From the NCBI GenBank assembly GCA_020638055.1, contig JACKJH010000001.1, forward strand, positions 930,001 to 994,000: a stretch of 64,000 bases of DNA. Reading direction: 5' to 3'. Position 1 is the stretch's first letter; each line of letters starts with the position of its first letter. Positions 8,026-17,217 of the stretch are shown here, in pieces. The translations under genes were made by a program, and so were the position numbers. This stretch comes from Hyphomicrobiaceae bacterium (lineage in GTDB: Bacteria; Pseudomonadota; Alphaproteobacteria; Rhizobiales; Hyphomicrobiaceae). The notes beneath the pieces were generated by a model that was given only the letters and a program-made list of their open reading frames with translations, had not been told where the DNA came from and ran no database searches.

Positions 8026-9627
8026 ATGAAAACACAAATGATGTGAGCGCTTGCGCTTGTAGTTCTCGTAGTCATACCGGCTGCCTACTGAGACGTAGAT
8101 TCCAACAGTCAGGATCTTTCGAACCTGCAAAACAAAATTACCAACATTCAAAGTCTCGACCCCTGATTGCCGAGCGGCGTGGCGGAGCCGAAAGGGCAGA
8201 TCGGATACATACTTTCTAAGATGTTCAATGAAAGCGGGAAAATTTCAAACGCTGTGGTCAAGGCGCTCGGAACCCGTAGCGACGGCCGCATTCTGAGATG
8301 GAGTGGGGGTCTTGGTGGCCAATTCGTTAACGGAACCATCTATGATACCGGCACGCAGGTCGGCATTGGAGCCACACCTGACGCGGCGACATTGAAGCTC
8401 GATGTGGTCGGAAGTATTGGTGCGACTGAGTATTGTGACGGGTCGGGAAATAATTGTTTCGACCCATCTGTTGTCGCTCTTTCCGGATCGACAGTTGGAG
8501 GAAGCGGGAACACTGGATATCTTGCGCGCTTCACTGGGCCGATGGCGCTTTGAAGTTCTATTGTCCGTGACACCGGTACGCAGATCGGGATAGGTGTTGC
8601 ACCTTCAGCACTGTTTCACGTCAACGGTATTGGTCGTTTTGATGGCGGCGTGATGATTCAAGACAGAGCTGCGATTTCCGGAACGAACATGTCGCATACC
8701 GCAAGGGCAACCGATGACACGAAATATGGGTATTTCGAAGTACGTAATAATTCGGACGTGCGCGGGGCGTTCTTTGGGTGGGGTAACGGTGCTGAAACCG
8801 TGGACCTGACGCTTGAAGCGGCGAATCTGCTCAATATCAGTGGATGAAACGTGGCTGTATCGGGGACTGTGTCAGCGGCCAACCCGACGACGTGAAATCA
8901 TCTGGCTACTAAATTTTACGTCGATTCAGTTTTTGGATCGGGTGCTCAGCTTTGGACGGCAAGTGGCGCAAATATCTCCAATACGAATACAGAAAATGTA
9001 GGTATCGGGATAGCTGTTCCAGCTACTAAGCTCGACGTCGCTGGCGACATCCGTTGAAACAACGTCTCAACGTTGTGCGTGGGAAATTGTCCGACCAGTG
9101 CGGCGCCACCACCTTCATGAAACTGGAGTATTGCCGGCGATCTTTACGTTAGCGGCAACGTGACGGCAGCGGATCCAGTGCAATGAGAAAATCTTACGAC
9201 AAAGTCCTATGTGGACAGTGCGATAGCTACCGCTACCAGCGACGATGGAACTAGGATGTATTACGCACCGAAAGCAACCAGATGAACAACAACGACGGTA
9301 CCGGAAGCCGACATCATTAGCCTTTGTTGAGACGATGACGGATGCAGCATACGTATTATTATGTACGATTGGGATAAAAATGGTCGCTCTGCGTCAAGGG
9401 AATTTTTATTTTTCTACAACGCAAGCCTGAAAGTTTGGCGTGATTCGAATGATACAGTTGGAACCAATGGGTCGTGATGAAGTCAACATGTTTACAATAG
9501 ATGGTCTTGCTATTTCACAGATTGAACGTATGAAGATTTCACTAATTTGGGAGATATAGACTTGGATTTCTGACTGTTGTCCTGGACTGAATACACTGCC
9601 GAATGCAGGTTGTTTATTGAAGACTAG
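8026..9627 (+). CDS. Exported surface/fibre-like protein readable only with TGA = Gly
   Basis: A single frame of 533 codons ends in TAG and contains 15 TGA codons (8044, 8089, 8164, 8551, 8845, 8893, 9055, 9118, 9184, 9283, 9328, 9475, 9478, 9523, 9571) but no internal TAA or TAG. With TGA as Gly the start is a classic signal peptide (MKTQMM-G-ALALVVLVV.., cleavage near AAY-G). The body has repeated modules of the type TGTQVGIG, LDVVGSIGATEYC and LATKFYVDS, as in phage tail fibres and surface proteins of candidate-phyla bacteria, ending in ECRLFIED. Phrases such as MAL-G-SSIVRDTGTQ and NPTT-G-NHLATK need glycine. I count 69 glycines, 15 as TGA and 18 as GGA. Base composition is more AT-rich than the flanking genes. 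Transfer from a code-25 organism is inferred. Confidence 0.8.
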
Positions 9628-9633
9628 CCCTGC

Positions 9634-10602
9634 ATGTCTGTCGCTAAGGAACATTGACGCGTTACAGCCCGTGCAACAGCACGCCTTTATTGAACGCGCC
9701 TCGTAACAATAAAAGGCATTTGCAAATCGCATCCGCACTTCCTTGATCGTAACCACAAACGCGTTCTCGATGAAGGATGTCGTGCACTGGGATTGGCTGA
9801 TCAACAATCTCTCGCTGATGCCATACTGCGTTGCCCAGACCTGGCGGCGTGCGATCTGGCATCAGCCATGGCTAAGGCAGAGAGGGTTTATGGACGTGAG
9901 AGAAGAACACGAATTGCAAGAGCATTCGTCAAGCAACCCACTTTTGCACTTATAAATCACGCCCGTGTTTTGAGACATATGGAGCATGTTTATCGTGGGG
10001 TACCGCGCTCCAAAATCATCCGAGCCATCCTGAGACAACCAAGTTTCGCAGGGCTTCGTCACAACAGCGTGCTGGCACGCGTCATGTCTTTTTTTACGCC
10101 TATAGATCGCTGAGACGCCATCAAGCTCATTTTGTCGGACGCGACCCTTGCGGCGCTTGACCTTGATAAGGCATTGGTTCGTGTTAATCGTGTTTATCCA
10201 GAACTTCAAGATGACCACATCAAAGCAACCATGCTCCGTTTCCCGCCTTTCGGTTACCTTGATCATGCACGCGTTCTTGCAAGCGCGTGCAGCGTCTATG
10301 GCGATGACCAGGAAGACGCGATCCGAGCCGCTATCATCGTGTTTCCCCGTTTTATCTCGTACGACCACGCTCGTGTTGTCGCTCAAGCGTGCGATGCGTA
10401 CACGGGGCATGCGCGAGAAGAAATCGTCGAAGCGATTTTGCGCTATCCGCGTTTCTGTTCGTATGACCACGCGCGCGTGATGCGCGATGCGATTGAACTT
10501 TACGGCGTAGTAAACCTCGCGCGCGTACAAGCCAAAATCCTGCACCAGCCGCAGCGGCTGTCACGCGTCAGTGTTAGCTGCAAAAAGCCGATGCCACTTT
10601 AG
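9634..10602 (+). CDS. 34-residue helical repeat protein readable only with TGA = Gly
   Basis: The frame runs 322 residues from ATG 9634 to TAG 10602 with TGA at 9655, 9691 and 10111. From about residue 20 it consists of tandem 34-residue units with consensus G...E-I-..AI-L-..P-x-F-...DHARV-......VYG, eight full units and a partial ninth. Seven successive units are exactly 34 residues. The TGA at 9691 falls in RLY-G where other units have VYG, and that at 10111 keeps the 34 period only if counted as one residue. Two amphipathic helices per unit recall mTERF- or TALE-like solenoids in length and layout, which is only a resemblance. It lies seven bases after the fibre-like gene in the same frame register and is probably co-transcribed. 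Function is unknown. Confidence 0.75.
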
Positions 10603-10607
10603 CTCAG

Positions 10608-10811
10608 CTATAGCCTACCCACAGCGAAGCCGATCGCGAGTACCAGCGGTGCGAGGACGGCAAGAGCCGCGTCAAACCCCAGCCACATGGCGATTGGTAC
10701 AGTGATGACCGCACCAACAGGGCCATGCCAATGCGACCATCTTTTCTGGCGCCCGACCAGTATGCCCAGCCATAGCGCGATGAGTGCTGAGATCATGTAG
10801 GACATCGGCAT
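10608..10811 (-). CDS. Small two-helix membrane protein of the TerY-P operon
   Basis: A 67-residue protein with two hydrophobic segments (about residues 4-20 and 33-66) separated by a basic, Trp/His-containing loop (RQKRWSHWHG). It starts 22 bases after the kinase gene on the same strand, so it is likely the last gene of the TerY-P unit. The family is not recognised. The stop is TAG. Confidence 0.55.
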   Translation of the reverse strand: MPMSYMISALIALWLGILVGRQKRWSHWHGPVGAVITVPIAMWLGFDAALAVLAPLVLAIGFAVGRL

Positions 10812-10833
10812 AGTCCTGTTTCGATGCGAGCCG

Positions 10834-12249
10834 TCACTTGCCGAAAACCTCGATGAAGACCAAGAGGATTGCCAGCGGAACTCCTACCTTGAGCGAGGCG
10901 ACGATCAGAAGGCAGGCCAAGTCCCAGATCACGGACAGGGTCACTTTGATGACGTTGCTGATTGCTGCAATCATTTGACGAACCGCATCGATCATCATCT
11001 CGACAACGGATGCGATGACCTCGCTCACGTAGTCAGCGATGGTCTTGAGCACCTTCAGAGCCAAGGACCGAAGAGCCGGCAGCGGCAAGAGCAGAACTTT
11101 CAGCGCCACGCGCAATAAGAGCCAGACGATCCTGAATGAAACCGACAGACACGTCTCTAATAACGAGCGGTCAGGCGCGACGGGCGACGCCGCCGCCTGG
11201 GTGGCAGCCGTCTGTGTTCGTGTCGCCGGATTGGGCGAATGGGCAAACAGCTTGGGAAGCTTTTTCGCTTCCATCGCGCACCAGGGACAGAAGCGTGCGC
11301 CGAACGGAATGGCGTGGTTTGTATTTGCGGAACACGGTGCCAGCATCCGCCGATGTTCCATAAGGGCACGTGCCCACTCATTTGCGGATGGGCGCGAGCT
11401 TGAACCGAACGCCACCTGGAAATTCTTGATCAAGGTCGGCGACAGCAGATCGGCTGGGCCGAGCCCCGTGATATCGAAGATGCTCGGCTTTGGCGGATTG
11501 TTCGACAAAATATGTGCGTGCTGGCGGATGGCATCGCCGATCATGAGCTGCGGATGACCGCCAAAGGGGTGGCGACCGATGACGAGCAGCTCGAACAGCA
11601 AAACGGCAAGTGCGAAGGTGTCGTGATGAGACGAGCGGACAAGGCCTGTGAGGGTCTTTCCTTGCAGTTCGGGGGCGATGTAATCCTCAACCCCCACGCC
11701 GGACGCCCAATCGGCCCTGTTGCCGACCTGCATACTGTCGCAATCAATAACCAGAACCGTGCCGTTGTTCCTGACCAGGAAATTCTGGCCGTTGATATCG
11801 CCAATGACGACACCAGCCTCATGGAGACTTGCGACGGCACGGGCGAGGTTCTCGGCAATCTGCACCATCTGTATGTAGGACAGAGCCGGCATCACGGCGA
11901 GCCGGGTTTTTGGTGTCAGCAGCAGGTGTAAAGGAACCGCTCCTGCAACGAGCGGCATCGTGAAGCCGATCAACTCTTTCCTGGGTGACGCCAAGATATC
12001 GACCGGCCAGGCGGCAACGGCACGCAGGTCCGGTGTCGCCTGCCTGATCATGAACTGGAGCTTCTTGGCTTTCTCTCGTGTTAGTGCAGTCCCATAGATT
12101 TTTCCGGCCATCGGATCGCCGGATGCGTCACGAGAACTGAGACCGAAGACCTGCCCTTCCCCGCCTGCGGCAATGAAATGCGTGAAGCGGTGCGAACCGC
12201 TCCCCATGACGCCAATGAATTCGCCTTGCGGTACCGCAGGCGCCGTCAT
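10834..12249 (-). CDS. TerY-P triad protein kinase with zinc ribbon and membrane tail
   Basis: A 471-residue Ser/Thr kinase-like protein. The Gly loop region is AAGGEGQVFGL (near residue 28), the catalytic loop is VVIGDINGQNF (near 147) and the metal-binding motif is VIDCDSMQ. A Cys-rich element (C..N near 315 and FCPWC) and C-terminal hydrophobic helices follow, suggesting membrane anchoring. It overlaps the PP2C gene by ATGA, so its ATG is coupled to the upstream TGA stop. With the PP2C and VWA genes it forms the TerY-P triad described in comparative genomics of tellurite-type stress systems. The substrate is unknown. Confidence 0.85.
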   Translation of the reverse strand: MTAPAVPQGEFIGVMGSGSHRFTHFIAAGGEGQVFGLSSRDASGDPMAGKIYGTALTREKAKKLQFMIRQATPDLRAVAAWPVDILASPRKELIGFTMPLVAGAVPLHLLLTPKTRLAVMPALSYIQMVQIAENLARAVASLHEAGVVIGDINGQNFLVRNNGTVLVIDCDSMQVGNRADWASGVGVEDYIAPELQGKTLTGLVRSSHHDTFALAVLLFELLVIGRHPFGGHPQLMIGDAIRQHAHILSNNPPKPSIFDITGLGPADLLSPTLIKNFQVAFGSSSRPSANEWARALMEHRRMLAPCSANTNHAIPFGARFCPWCAMEAKKLPKLFAHSPNPATRTQTAATQAAASPVAPDRSLLETCLSVSFRIVWLLLRVALKVLLLPLPALRSLALKVLKTIADYVSEVIASVVEMMIDAVRQMIAAISNVIKVTLSVIWDLACLLIVASLKVGVPLAILLVFIEVFGK

Positions 12250-13028
12250 GGCTTGTCTTCCAGATGAATGGCGAGAATGGAGGTATCGTCATCGCTGCGG
12301 GACGTGACAGCGTTCGAGGCCAACATCTGTGCCAGCCTGTCCGACAGCTCCTCGACGACACCGTCGGCCTCGCGTTCTGCGAACGCAGCATCCAGAAACG
12401 CGAACAAGGGCGGGTGAACCGCAAAGTCCTTGGGCGATACGAGGAGATCCTCCAGGCCATCTGAGAACATCACGATGCTGTCCGGTGCCGCATCGAGAAC
12501 CAGAACCTGAATATCGTCCTGAGCCGCTGCATTCGTCAGAAAAGCGGTTTCGTTGACGAATGCACCGCGTTGCGGCCTGAAGACGACTTTGCGCGCTCCG
12601 CCTGCACCGATGACGATTGCGCCATCGCCGATCTGACCAAACGCACAGCGTTCCGCGTTACTGACGCAGACAAGAAGCGTCGTTGCATAGTCGTTGATGG
12701 CTCTCGCGTTGCTGTCAGCGACTTTAAAGAGCGCGTCACGGACCAGCATCACGCCACGGCTGACGAGGTCTTCAAGATCGGCCTCTGTTTCGATTTCGAA
12801 CTCGCTCAGTGCTTCACAGACAAAGGACGTGAAGCATTCGGTGATGTACTGCGAGCCGTGTTCGGAGTGGCTGGCACTGCCCGCACCATCAGCGAGTGCG
12901 GCGACGATCCAGGGGCGGCCATCCCGGCCCGCGCTTGCGCGGACCGAGAGAGCATCCTGACAGGGTATCGACATGGCCTCGTGTGCGGGGCCTTGGCGTA
13001 CCGCTTGTGCCCAGGAGAACGCGCTCAT
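12246..13028 (-). CDS. TerY-P triad PP2C-family protein phosphatase
   Basis: A 260-residue PP2C phosphatase with the metal-binding motifs VAALADGAGSASHSEHGS near residue 38 and VMFSDGLEDLL near 190. It is expected to reverse phosphorylation by the neighbouring kinase. The start at 13028 is preferred to GTG 13034 because its ATG overlaps the TGA of the VWA gene (ATGA), and its own TGA overlaps the kinase ATG. Both overlaps show that TGA is a real stop here, in contrast with the recoded genes of the same island. Confidence 0.88.
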   Translation of the reverse strand: MSAFSWAQAVRQGPAHEAMSIPCQDALSVRASAGRDGRPWIVAALADGAGSASHSEHGSQYITECFTSFVCEALSEFEIETEADLEDLVSRGVMLVRDALFKVADSNARAINDYATTLLVCVSNAERCAFGQIGDGAIVIGAGGARKVVFRPQRGAFVNETAFLTNAAAQDDIQVLVLDAAPDSIVMFSDGLEDLLVSPKDFAVHPPLFAFLDAAFAEREADGVVEELSDRLAQMLASNAVTSRSDDDTSILAIHLEDKP

Positions 13029-13699
13029 GCGCACACCTCGGCAAAGTTCTCGACATTCTGATTCGGAATCGGGATACGATCGCCGGGACGCGAATTCGAG
13101 ACCTGCGTCATCAGCTTCGAGATGAACTCGAACAATTCGACAAAACGTGTTTCCTTCAACATCATCGGCGGCTTGGTCGAGAATTCCTTGAGGCAGTCGG
13201 TATCGGCATCATCGACGCCAATCGTGAACGCCATGACCTTCTTCTGGGCATCAAGACTGCGAAGACGCGCGGCCGCAGCCGTCCACTCATCAGTGGGTAA
13301 GCCGTCGGTGATGAGCCACAGCCAAGAATTGTAGGAACCTATGCCATTGGCCTTGTATTGCTGCTGGCGTGCTTCGAGAAGATCGAGCGCCTTGTTGACG
13401 GCTTCGCCCATCGGGGTCACACCACCACAGTCGAGATGCGGCATGGTGAGCTTGTCGAGCGTTGCGAAATCACGCTCAACTTGCACGGGGCCAAATGACA
13501 CCAAAGCAGTTTCAACACGCTTCAGCGCCAACTGATCGGCAGAGATCGCCTCGGCGTAAACCTGAAGCCCTTGATTGAGGGCATCGAGTTTCGGCCCGTC
13601 CATAGAACCGGAGCGGTCAGCGAGAATGACACACGGCAAGCGGCGCTCGCCATTGAGAAAGAAGTCTTCGACGTCGAAGGGTCGTTGGGGCATAGCCAT
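13025..13699 (-). CDS. TerY-P triad von Willebrand A domain protein (TerY-like)
   Basis: A 224-residue VWA protein with an intact MIDAS motif (ILADRSGSMDG near residue 20) and the conserved Thr and Asp segments later (GGVTPMGEAV, ITDGLPTDEW). TerY-like proteins act as metal-dependent scaffolds in phospho-signalling with a kinase and PP2C. It is the first gene of the operon, with AGGA nine bases before the ATG at 13699. The length fits the TerY family, so the terminal TGA is the natural end. Confidence 0.88.
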   Translation of the reverse strand: MAMPQRPFDVEDFFLNGERRLPCVILADRSGSMDGPKLDALNQGLQVYAEAISADQLALKRVETALVSFGPVQVERDFATLDKLTMPHLDCGGVTPMGEAVNKALDLLEARQQQYKANGIGSYNSWLWLITDGLPTDEWTAAAARLRSLDAQKKVMAFTIGVDDADTDCLKEFSTKPPMMLKETRFVELFEFISKLMTQVSNSRPGDRIPIPNQNVENFAEVCA

Positions 13700-13723
13700 A
13701 GAGAGTGGTCCTTTTTCAGAAAG

Positions 13724-15208
13724 TTAGAGGGTGATGCGCGCAACGCCACTCATGTCGACACGCCTGCGCGGAAGGCGTGCCGGACCCTTGTTCGCCAGAG
13801 CCGCAAAGTGCGGCACGGCAAAATACGGTTTGGTTTTGAGAAGAAGCGGCTGACGGTTAGCGGAAACGAGCAGCGCCGTATCAGCGGGAAGCGTTCTGAC
13901 TTCGGAAGCGTTCAGCAGGTTATATTCGCGGTACTGGTCGGTGTGCCTGGTCCAGCTTTCCTTCTGGCGTTCACGCACCTTTCCGGCGATGCCCTCGAAA
14001 AACTGCGCCGTCTGCGGATCGGCACCCGGATAGGTCATGGCCGTATTGAAGCCGCCCTGGATCGCGTAGGCAGTCTCGCGCCCATAGCGGTCTGCGAGCT
14101 GCGAGATCGATTGCAGGACGATGGTCAGCGAACACTTGTAGGCGCGGATCGTATTCGCCGTTGACACGAAGCCAGGGAGCGTCGAATGGCCAAACTCGTC
14201 GCAGAGCATATGCCAGGGCAGATCGGACTTACCCGGCATCTGGCGCATCGCGGCGTTAAACACGGAACGGAAGAACACCGAGATCAGGAACGAATAGTAG
14301 TCCTGATGCTGTGCAGGCGTCACGAAATAGAGGCAGGTCTTCTTGCGGCGCATGTCCTGCAACGAGAAATCGGAGGCGGACGTCATCCAGGCGAGGTTGC
14401 GGTTTGACATCGCTCTGAGCGCCGTCAGCGCATTCAAGACGAAGGACTGCACCCCTTCAGGGTTGCCGGTCAGCGCACCCTTCCATTCGTTCCAGAGGGA
14501 CGCATCGTGTGGATCGTCGGGGTCGATGGACGCGTTCGCCATCCAGTCATTGATGGGTGAGCCATCGGCACCGAAGTTCTGTAACAGGAATGTCAGGTTG
14601 GCGAGCGTGAGCACGGGCTGGCCTGTCGCACGCTCAAGGTTGCGCAAAGCCTTCAATAGAACCGAGACGAGCCTTGTCGCACCGGCATTCCAGAACGCAT
14701 CCTTGTCGTGGGGATTGCCAGCCTTGACGATAATCTCCGCGATCTGCTCCAGCTCGATATCGTCCCGTGCTTCGGCGAGCGGATTGAAACGTGCCGAAAC
14801 CTCCGGGTCGGCGGGATTGATTACGATGATGGTGTAACCGGCGTCCTGCATAGCCGCCGACGTCGCGGCGAAGACTTCGCCACGCGGGTCGTTGATGATG
14901 ATTGAAGCTTCGCTGTTTCGCTTGTCGAGGACGTTGGGGATGATATTGCGTGAGGTCTTTCCGGCTCCGGTTCTCGCAATCACGACGATATTCTTGGACG
15001 TCTCGTCTTCCGAGAGACGCAGGCTATAGCCATCGACAAGCGCGCCCTTGTGATGCTTGCCAATGACGTCTTTGAGATGCTTCGGCTTGGCAAGATTAGC
15101 GCCAGACTTCTCAGTCAACGCCCACTGCTGGAACAGCCGTTTCGAGCCGACGCCTATCATCTTGAGTGGGAACGTCGACGTTGCTTTGAAGATGTCTGTC
15201 GGTCTCAT
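13724..15208 (-). CDS. VirD4/TraG-like conjugative coupling protein
   Basis: A 494-residue coupling ATPase. Walker A is VIARTGAGKTSRN near residues 74-86 and Walker B is HMLCDEFGHS near 330, in the usual TraG/VirD4 spacing. N-terminal membrane helices are absent or very short, which makes it a compact form. Coupling proteins hand the relaxase-DNA complex to a type IV secretion channel; none is encoded here, so a helper channel is implied. It lies downstream of the relaxase. The stop is TAA and no internal TGA occurs. Confidence 0.88.
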   Translation of the reverse strand: MRPTDIFKATSTFPLKMIGVGSKRLFQQWALTEKSGANLAKPKHLKDVIGKHHKGALVDGYSLRLSEDETSKNIVVIARTGAGKTSRNIIPNVLDKRNSEASIIINDPRGEVFAATSAAMQDAGYTIIVINPADPEVSARFNPLAEARDDIELEQIAEIIVKAGNPHDKDAFWNAGATRLVSVLLKALRNLERATGQPVLTLANLTFLLQNFGADGSPINDWMANASIDPDDPHDASLWNEWKGALTGNPEGVQSFVLNALTALRAMSNRNLAWMTSASDFSLQDMRRKKTCLYFVTPAQHQDYYSFLISVFFRSVFNAAMRQMPGKSDLPWHMLCDEFGHSTLPGFVSTANTIRAYKCSLTIVLQSISQLADRYGRETAYAIQGGFNTAMTYPGADPQTAQFFEGIAGKVRERQKESWTRHTDQYREYNLLNASEVRTLPADTALLVSANRQPLLLKTKPYFAVPHFAALANKGPARLPRRRVDMSGVARITL

Positions 15209-15312
15209 GGGTGGGTCTCGTTAAGGGCTAGGAATTTGGCAAGGCTCGGCCGCTTCCCGAGCGCGGTCAGCACGCGGGATTTAACGTCGCGACAGATGGC
15301 TTGGAGGAGGTC

Positions 15313-16431
15313 TCAGCGCCTCCGGGTCAGGGTCTTGGAACGCGCATTCTCACGATCGGATCGGAGCTTCTCCATCTCGGCGCGGCGTGCTTCGGCAATG
15401 ATTTCGCGGTCGGTCTTTTTCTGGGCAGCACTCGCCTGCCTCTCAGACGCCACTTCTGCCTGGCTTTTCTCGGCTCCGGCATCCGCCGACGACCTCAGCG
15501 TGTCGGAAAGGGATACGACATCGGCAAGTGCGCCAACGCCTTGCAGAAGAGTTGTTAGATCCAACATGCCGGTCTCCTTGATCGTGTGCGTCTCGTCGCG
15601 CGTTGCATCTGCGGTGGTGCGTTTGTGCTCTTGTGCGTTGTCTTGGGCTTCATTCCTGCCGAGCAGTCGTGCTTTCATTGTTTCGTAGTCGCCATCGATC
15701 CCGAGCGTCGGCAAGCGATGACGCTTGCCCGTGCCGGTGTTGATGACGCCAACGATCTTGCCTCGCTGATAGAACGCCAGCTCACGCAACTTCATTTGCT
15801 CGTGCAGCTCGTTGATCGAGCCAACGGACTGGAACACTTGAACCAAATCGGCGGCCATGGAGTCCTGCACTGGTAAGCGTCCGGTTCGCGCCTTCATGGC
15901 GGACGCCTGCCTTGAACGCTTGACCTTGGCTTCTTTCTCGATCGCGACGTCCTGCTTCAGTTCCGGATAGTCGGCGAGAACCCGGCGTTCCATCTCGATC
16001 GCGATCTTGCGAAACGCCGCCTTCGTCAACCTATGGCGCTTGCTCTCTCCCAGTTCGTTGGCACTGATCAGCAAATGAATATGAATGTGGTCGTCGTGGT
16101 CATCATGGAGCGCACCAAGCACAAGGCAATTGGGTGCACGCATGCGGACATAGCGTTCGGCAATCTCGACCAGCTTTCGTTTCTGCTCCTCTCTGTCCAT
16201 GCCTGGCACGCAGCGGATGGAGACCACTTCGTGATAGGCGGCATTGCCGTTCTTGCGCTTCTTCAAGCACCTGGCGTTCTGTTCCAACTCGGCGACAACT
16301 TCGTCGCGTGTTCGCCCAAGAAGGTTGTGGTGCAGGATGTGGTTCTGATCACAGGCATCATCACGCATGATGTAATCGATGAGCGCCTTGAACGATGAGC
16401 CTTCCTTTCTCCCCATGCTCGTGATGATCAC
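15313..16431 (-). CDS. Relaxase (MobA/VirD2-type)
   Basis: A 372-residue relaxase with the catalytic histidine triad HDDHIHIHLL near residues 113-122 and the upstream Tyr-containing segment (IDYIMRDD near 17) of the MOB-P/VirD2 group. It nicks oriT and leads transfer of the element. The C-terminal half is a charged coiled-coil-like region. It ends in TGA at 15313, but the same frame stays open for 35 more protein-like codons and meets another TGA exactly at the ATGA junction with the coupling-protein start. The first TGA may therefore also be a glycine, or the gene has been shortened. Which is true cannot be decided here. Confidence 0.85.
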   Translation of the reverse strand: MIITSMGRKEGSSFKALIDYIMRDDACDQNHILHHNLLGRTRDEVVAELEQNARCLKKRKNGNAAYHEVVSIRCVPGMDREEQKRKLVEIAERYVRMRAPNCLVLGALHDDHDDHIHIHLLISANELGESKRHRLTKAAFRKIAIEMERRVLADYPELKQDVAIEKEAKVKRSRQASAMKARTGRLPVQDSMAADLVQVFQSVGSINELHEQMKLRELAFYQRGKIVGVINTGTGKRHRLPTLGIDGDYETMKARLLGRNEAQDNAQEHKRTTADATRDETHTIKETGMLDLTTLLQGVGALADVVSLSDTLRSSADAGAEKSQAEVASERQASAAQKKTDREIIAEARRAEMEKLRSDRENARSKTLTRRR

Positions 16432-16434
16432 GGG

Positions 16435-16806
16435 CTATTTCAGTCGTTCGCTCGTGTAGTCGAGCACGTGGGATTCGAGCGCCTGAAGCCATTGGAAGAG
16501 CCCACGCTCATTGGCGACGTGCTTGACGGTATTGGAGTGGTGAGCGATCTGGTTGATGTTGTTTGAAATATTGCGGACGAGAAAGCGAAAGGCATTGAGT
16601 TCGGCCTGGATGCCGGAGGGAATGCGTGCCTCACGATCAAGACCGCTCTCGATGAACGCGCGAGCGAGCGTTGCGGCTTTGCTTCCCTCAGTATTGGCTT
16701 GGCGCTGAAGCTTGGCGAAGACATCCATTGGCATCGTGACCTTCACGATCTTGGCGCGCGTTTTGTAGTCTTTGCGATAATTCTTCATGTATGCCGCTCT
16801 ATCCAT
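16435..16806 (-). CDS. MobC-like mobilization accessory protein
   Basis: A 123-residue protein with a basic N-terminal ribbon-helix-helix-like part (KIVKVTMPMDVFAKL near residues 20-35) and the MobC signature NISNNINQIAHHSN near residues 79-92. MobC proteins melt or bend DNA at oriT to help the relaxase. It is first in the mob operon, four bases before the relaxase ATG, with the candidate oriT directly upstream. The stop is TAG. Confidence 0.85.
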   Translation of the reverse strand: MDRAAYMKNYRKDYKTRAKIVKVTMPMDVFAKLQRQANTEGSKAATLARAFIESGLDREARIPSGIQAELNAFRFLVRNISNNINQIAHHSNTVKHVANERGLFQWLQALESHVLDYTSERLK

Positions 16807-16860
16807 GGTGTTCTCGCTTAAGAACTAAGAGGGGTTTCGGGGACGCTTCCCCGAACGGGT

Positions 16861-16931
16861 CCAGGGTTGGCCCTGGCAAGATGCGTTTCAGGCCGGACAC
16901 TTTCGGACATTCGGTCCGAAATCGGTGTCCG
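16861..16931. promoter_or_regulatory. Candidate origin of transfer (oriT)
   Basis: A CCAGGG/CCCTGG hairpin (16861-16876) is followed by a nested inverted repeat: CGGACAC (16894-16900) with GTGTCCG (16925-16931), and TTTCGGAC (16901-16908) with GTCCGAAA (16914-16921). Location just upstream of mobC-relaxase and the nested symmetry are typical of oriT. The nick site is not identified. Confidence 0.55.
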
Positions 16932-17198
16932 AATTCGCCCCGAACACGCAATCTTGCCGGGCCTCACGCAAGGAACTGGAACTGGGGAGAAACACTGTTC
17001 GTCACTTGATTGCAGTGTACGAAAAACTGCCATTCAGGCAATGCTTATTTTGCGAAAATATATTGACAATCAATTGGTTACTTGCCTCGCAAGGTGTCAC
17101 GTCAAATCTTGCTGTCTCACGCGGCATCGAAAAAAATGGAGGAGACGCGTTGTGCCGATCAGCAAGAGACAATGTGAGACACGCGCTCGCACGCGCGC

Positions 17199-17217
17199 TT
17201 GCGGGTGAAAAAGAAAA
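17199..17217 (+). repeat. Dispersed 19-bp motif, copy 2
   Basis: Exact copy of the motif at 3577-3595, in non-coding DNA between the mob operon and the methyltransferase gene. Confidence 0.8.

Noticed and set aside
8026..10602. TGA as tryptophan (code 4) or selenocysteine
   Set aside because: Aligned positions in known families are glycine, not Trp or Cys, and TGG is used normally for Trp. No selenocysteine insertion element was noticed, and 15 in one protein would be unprecedented.
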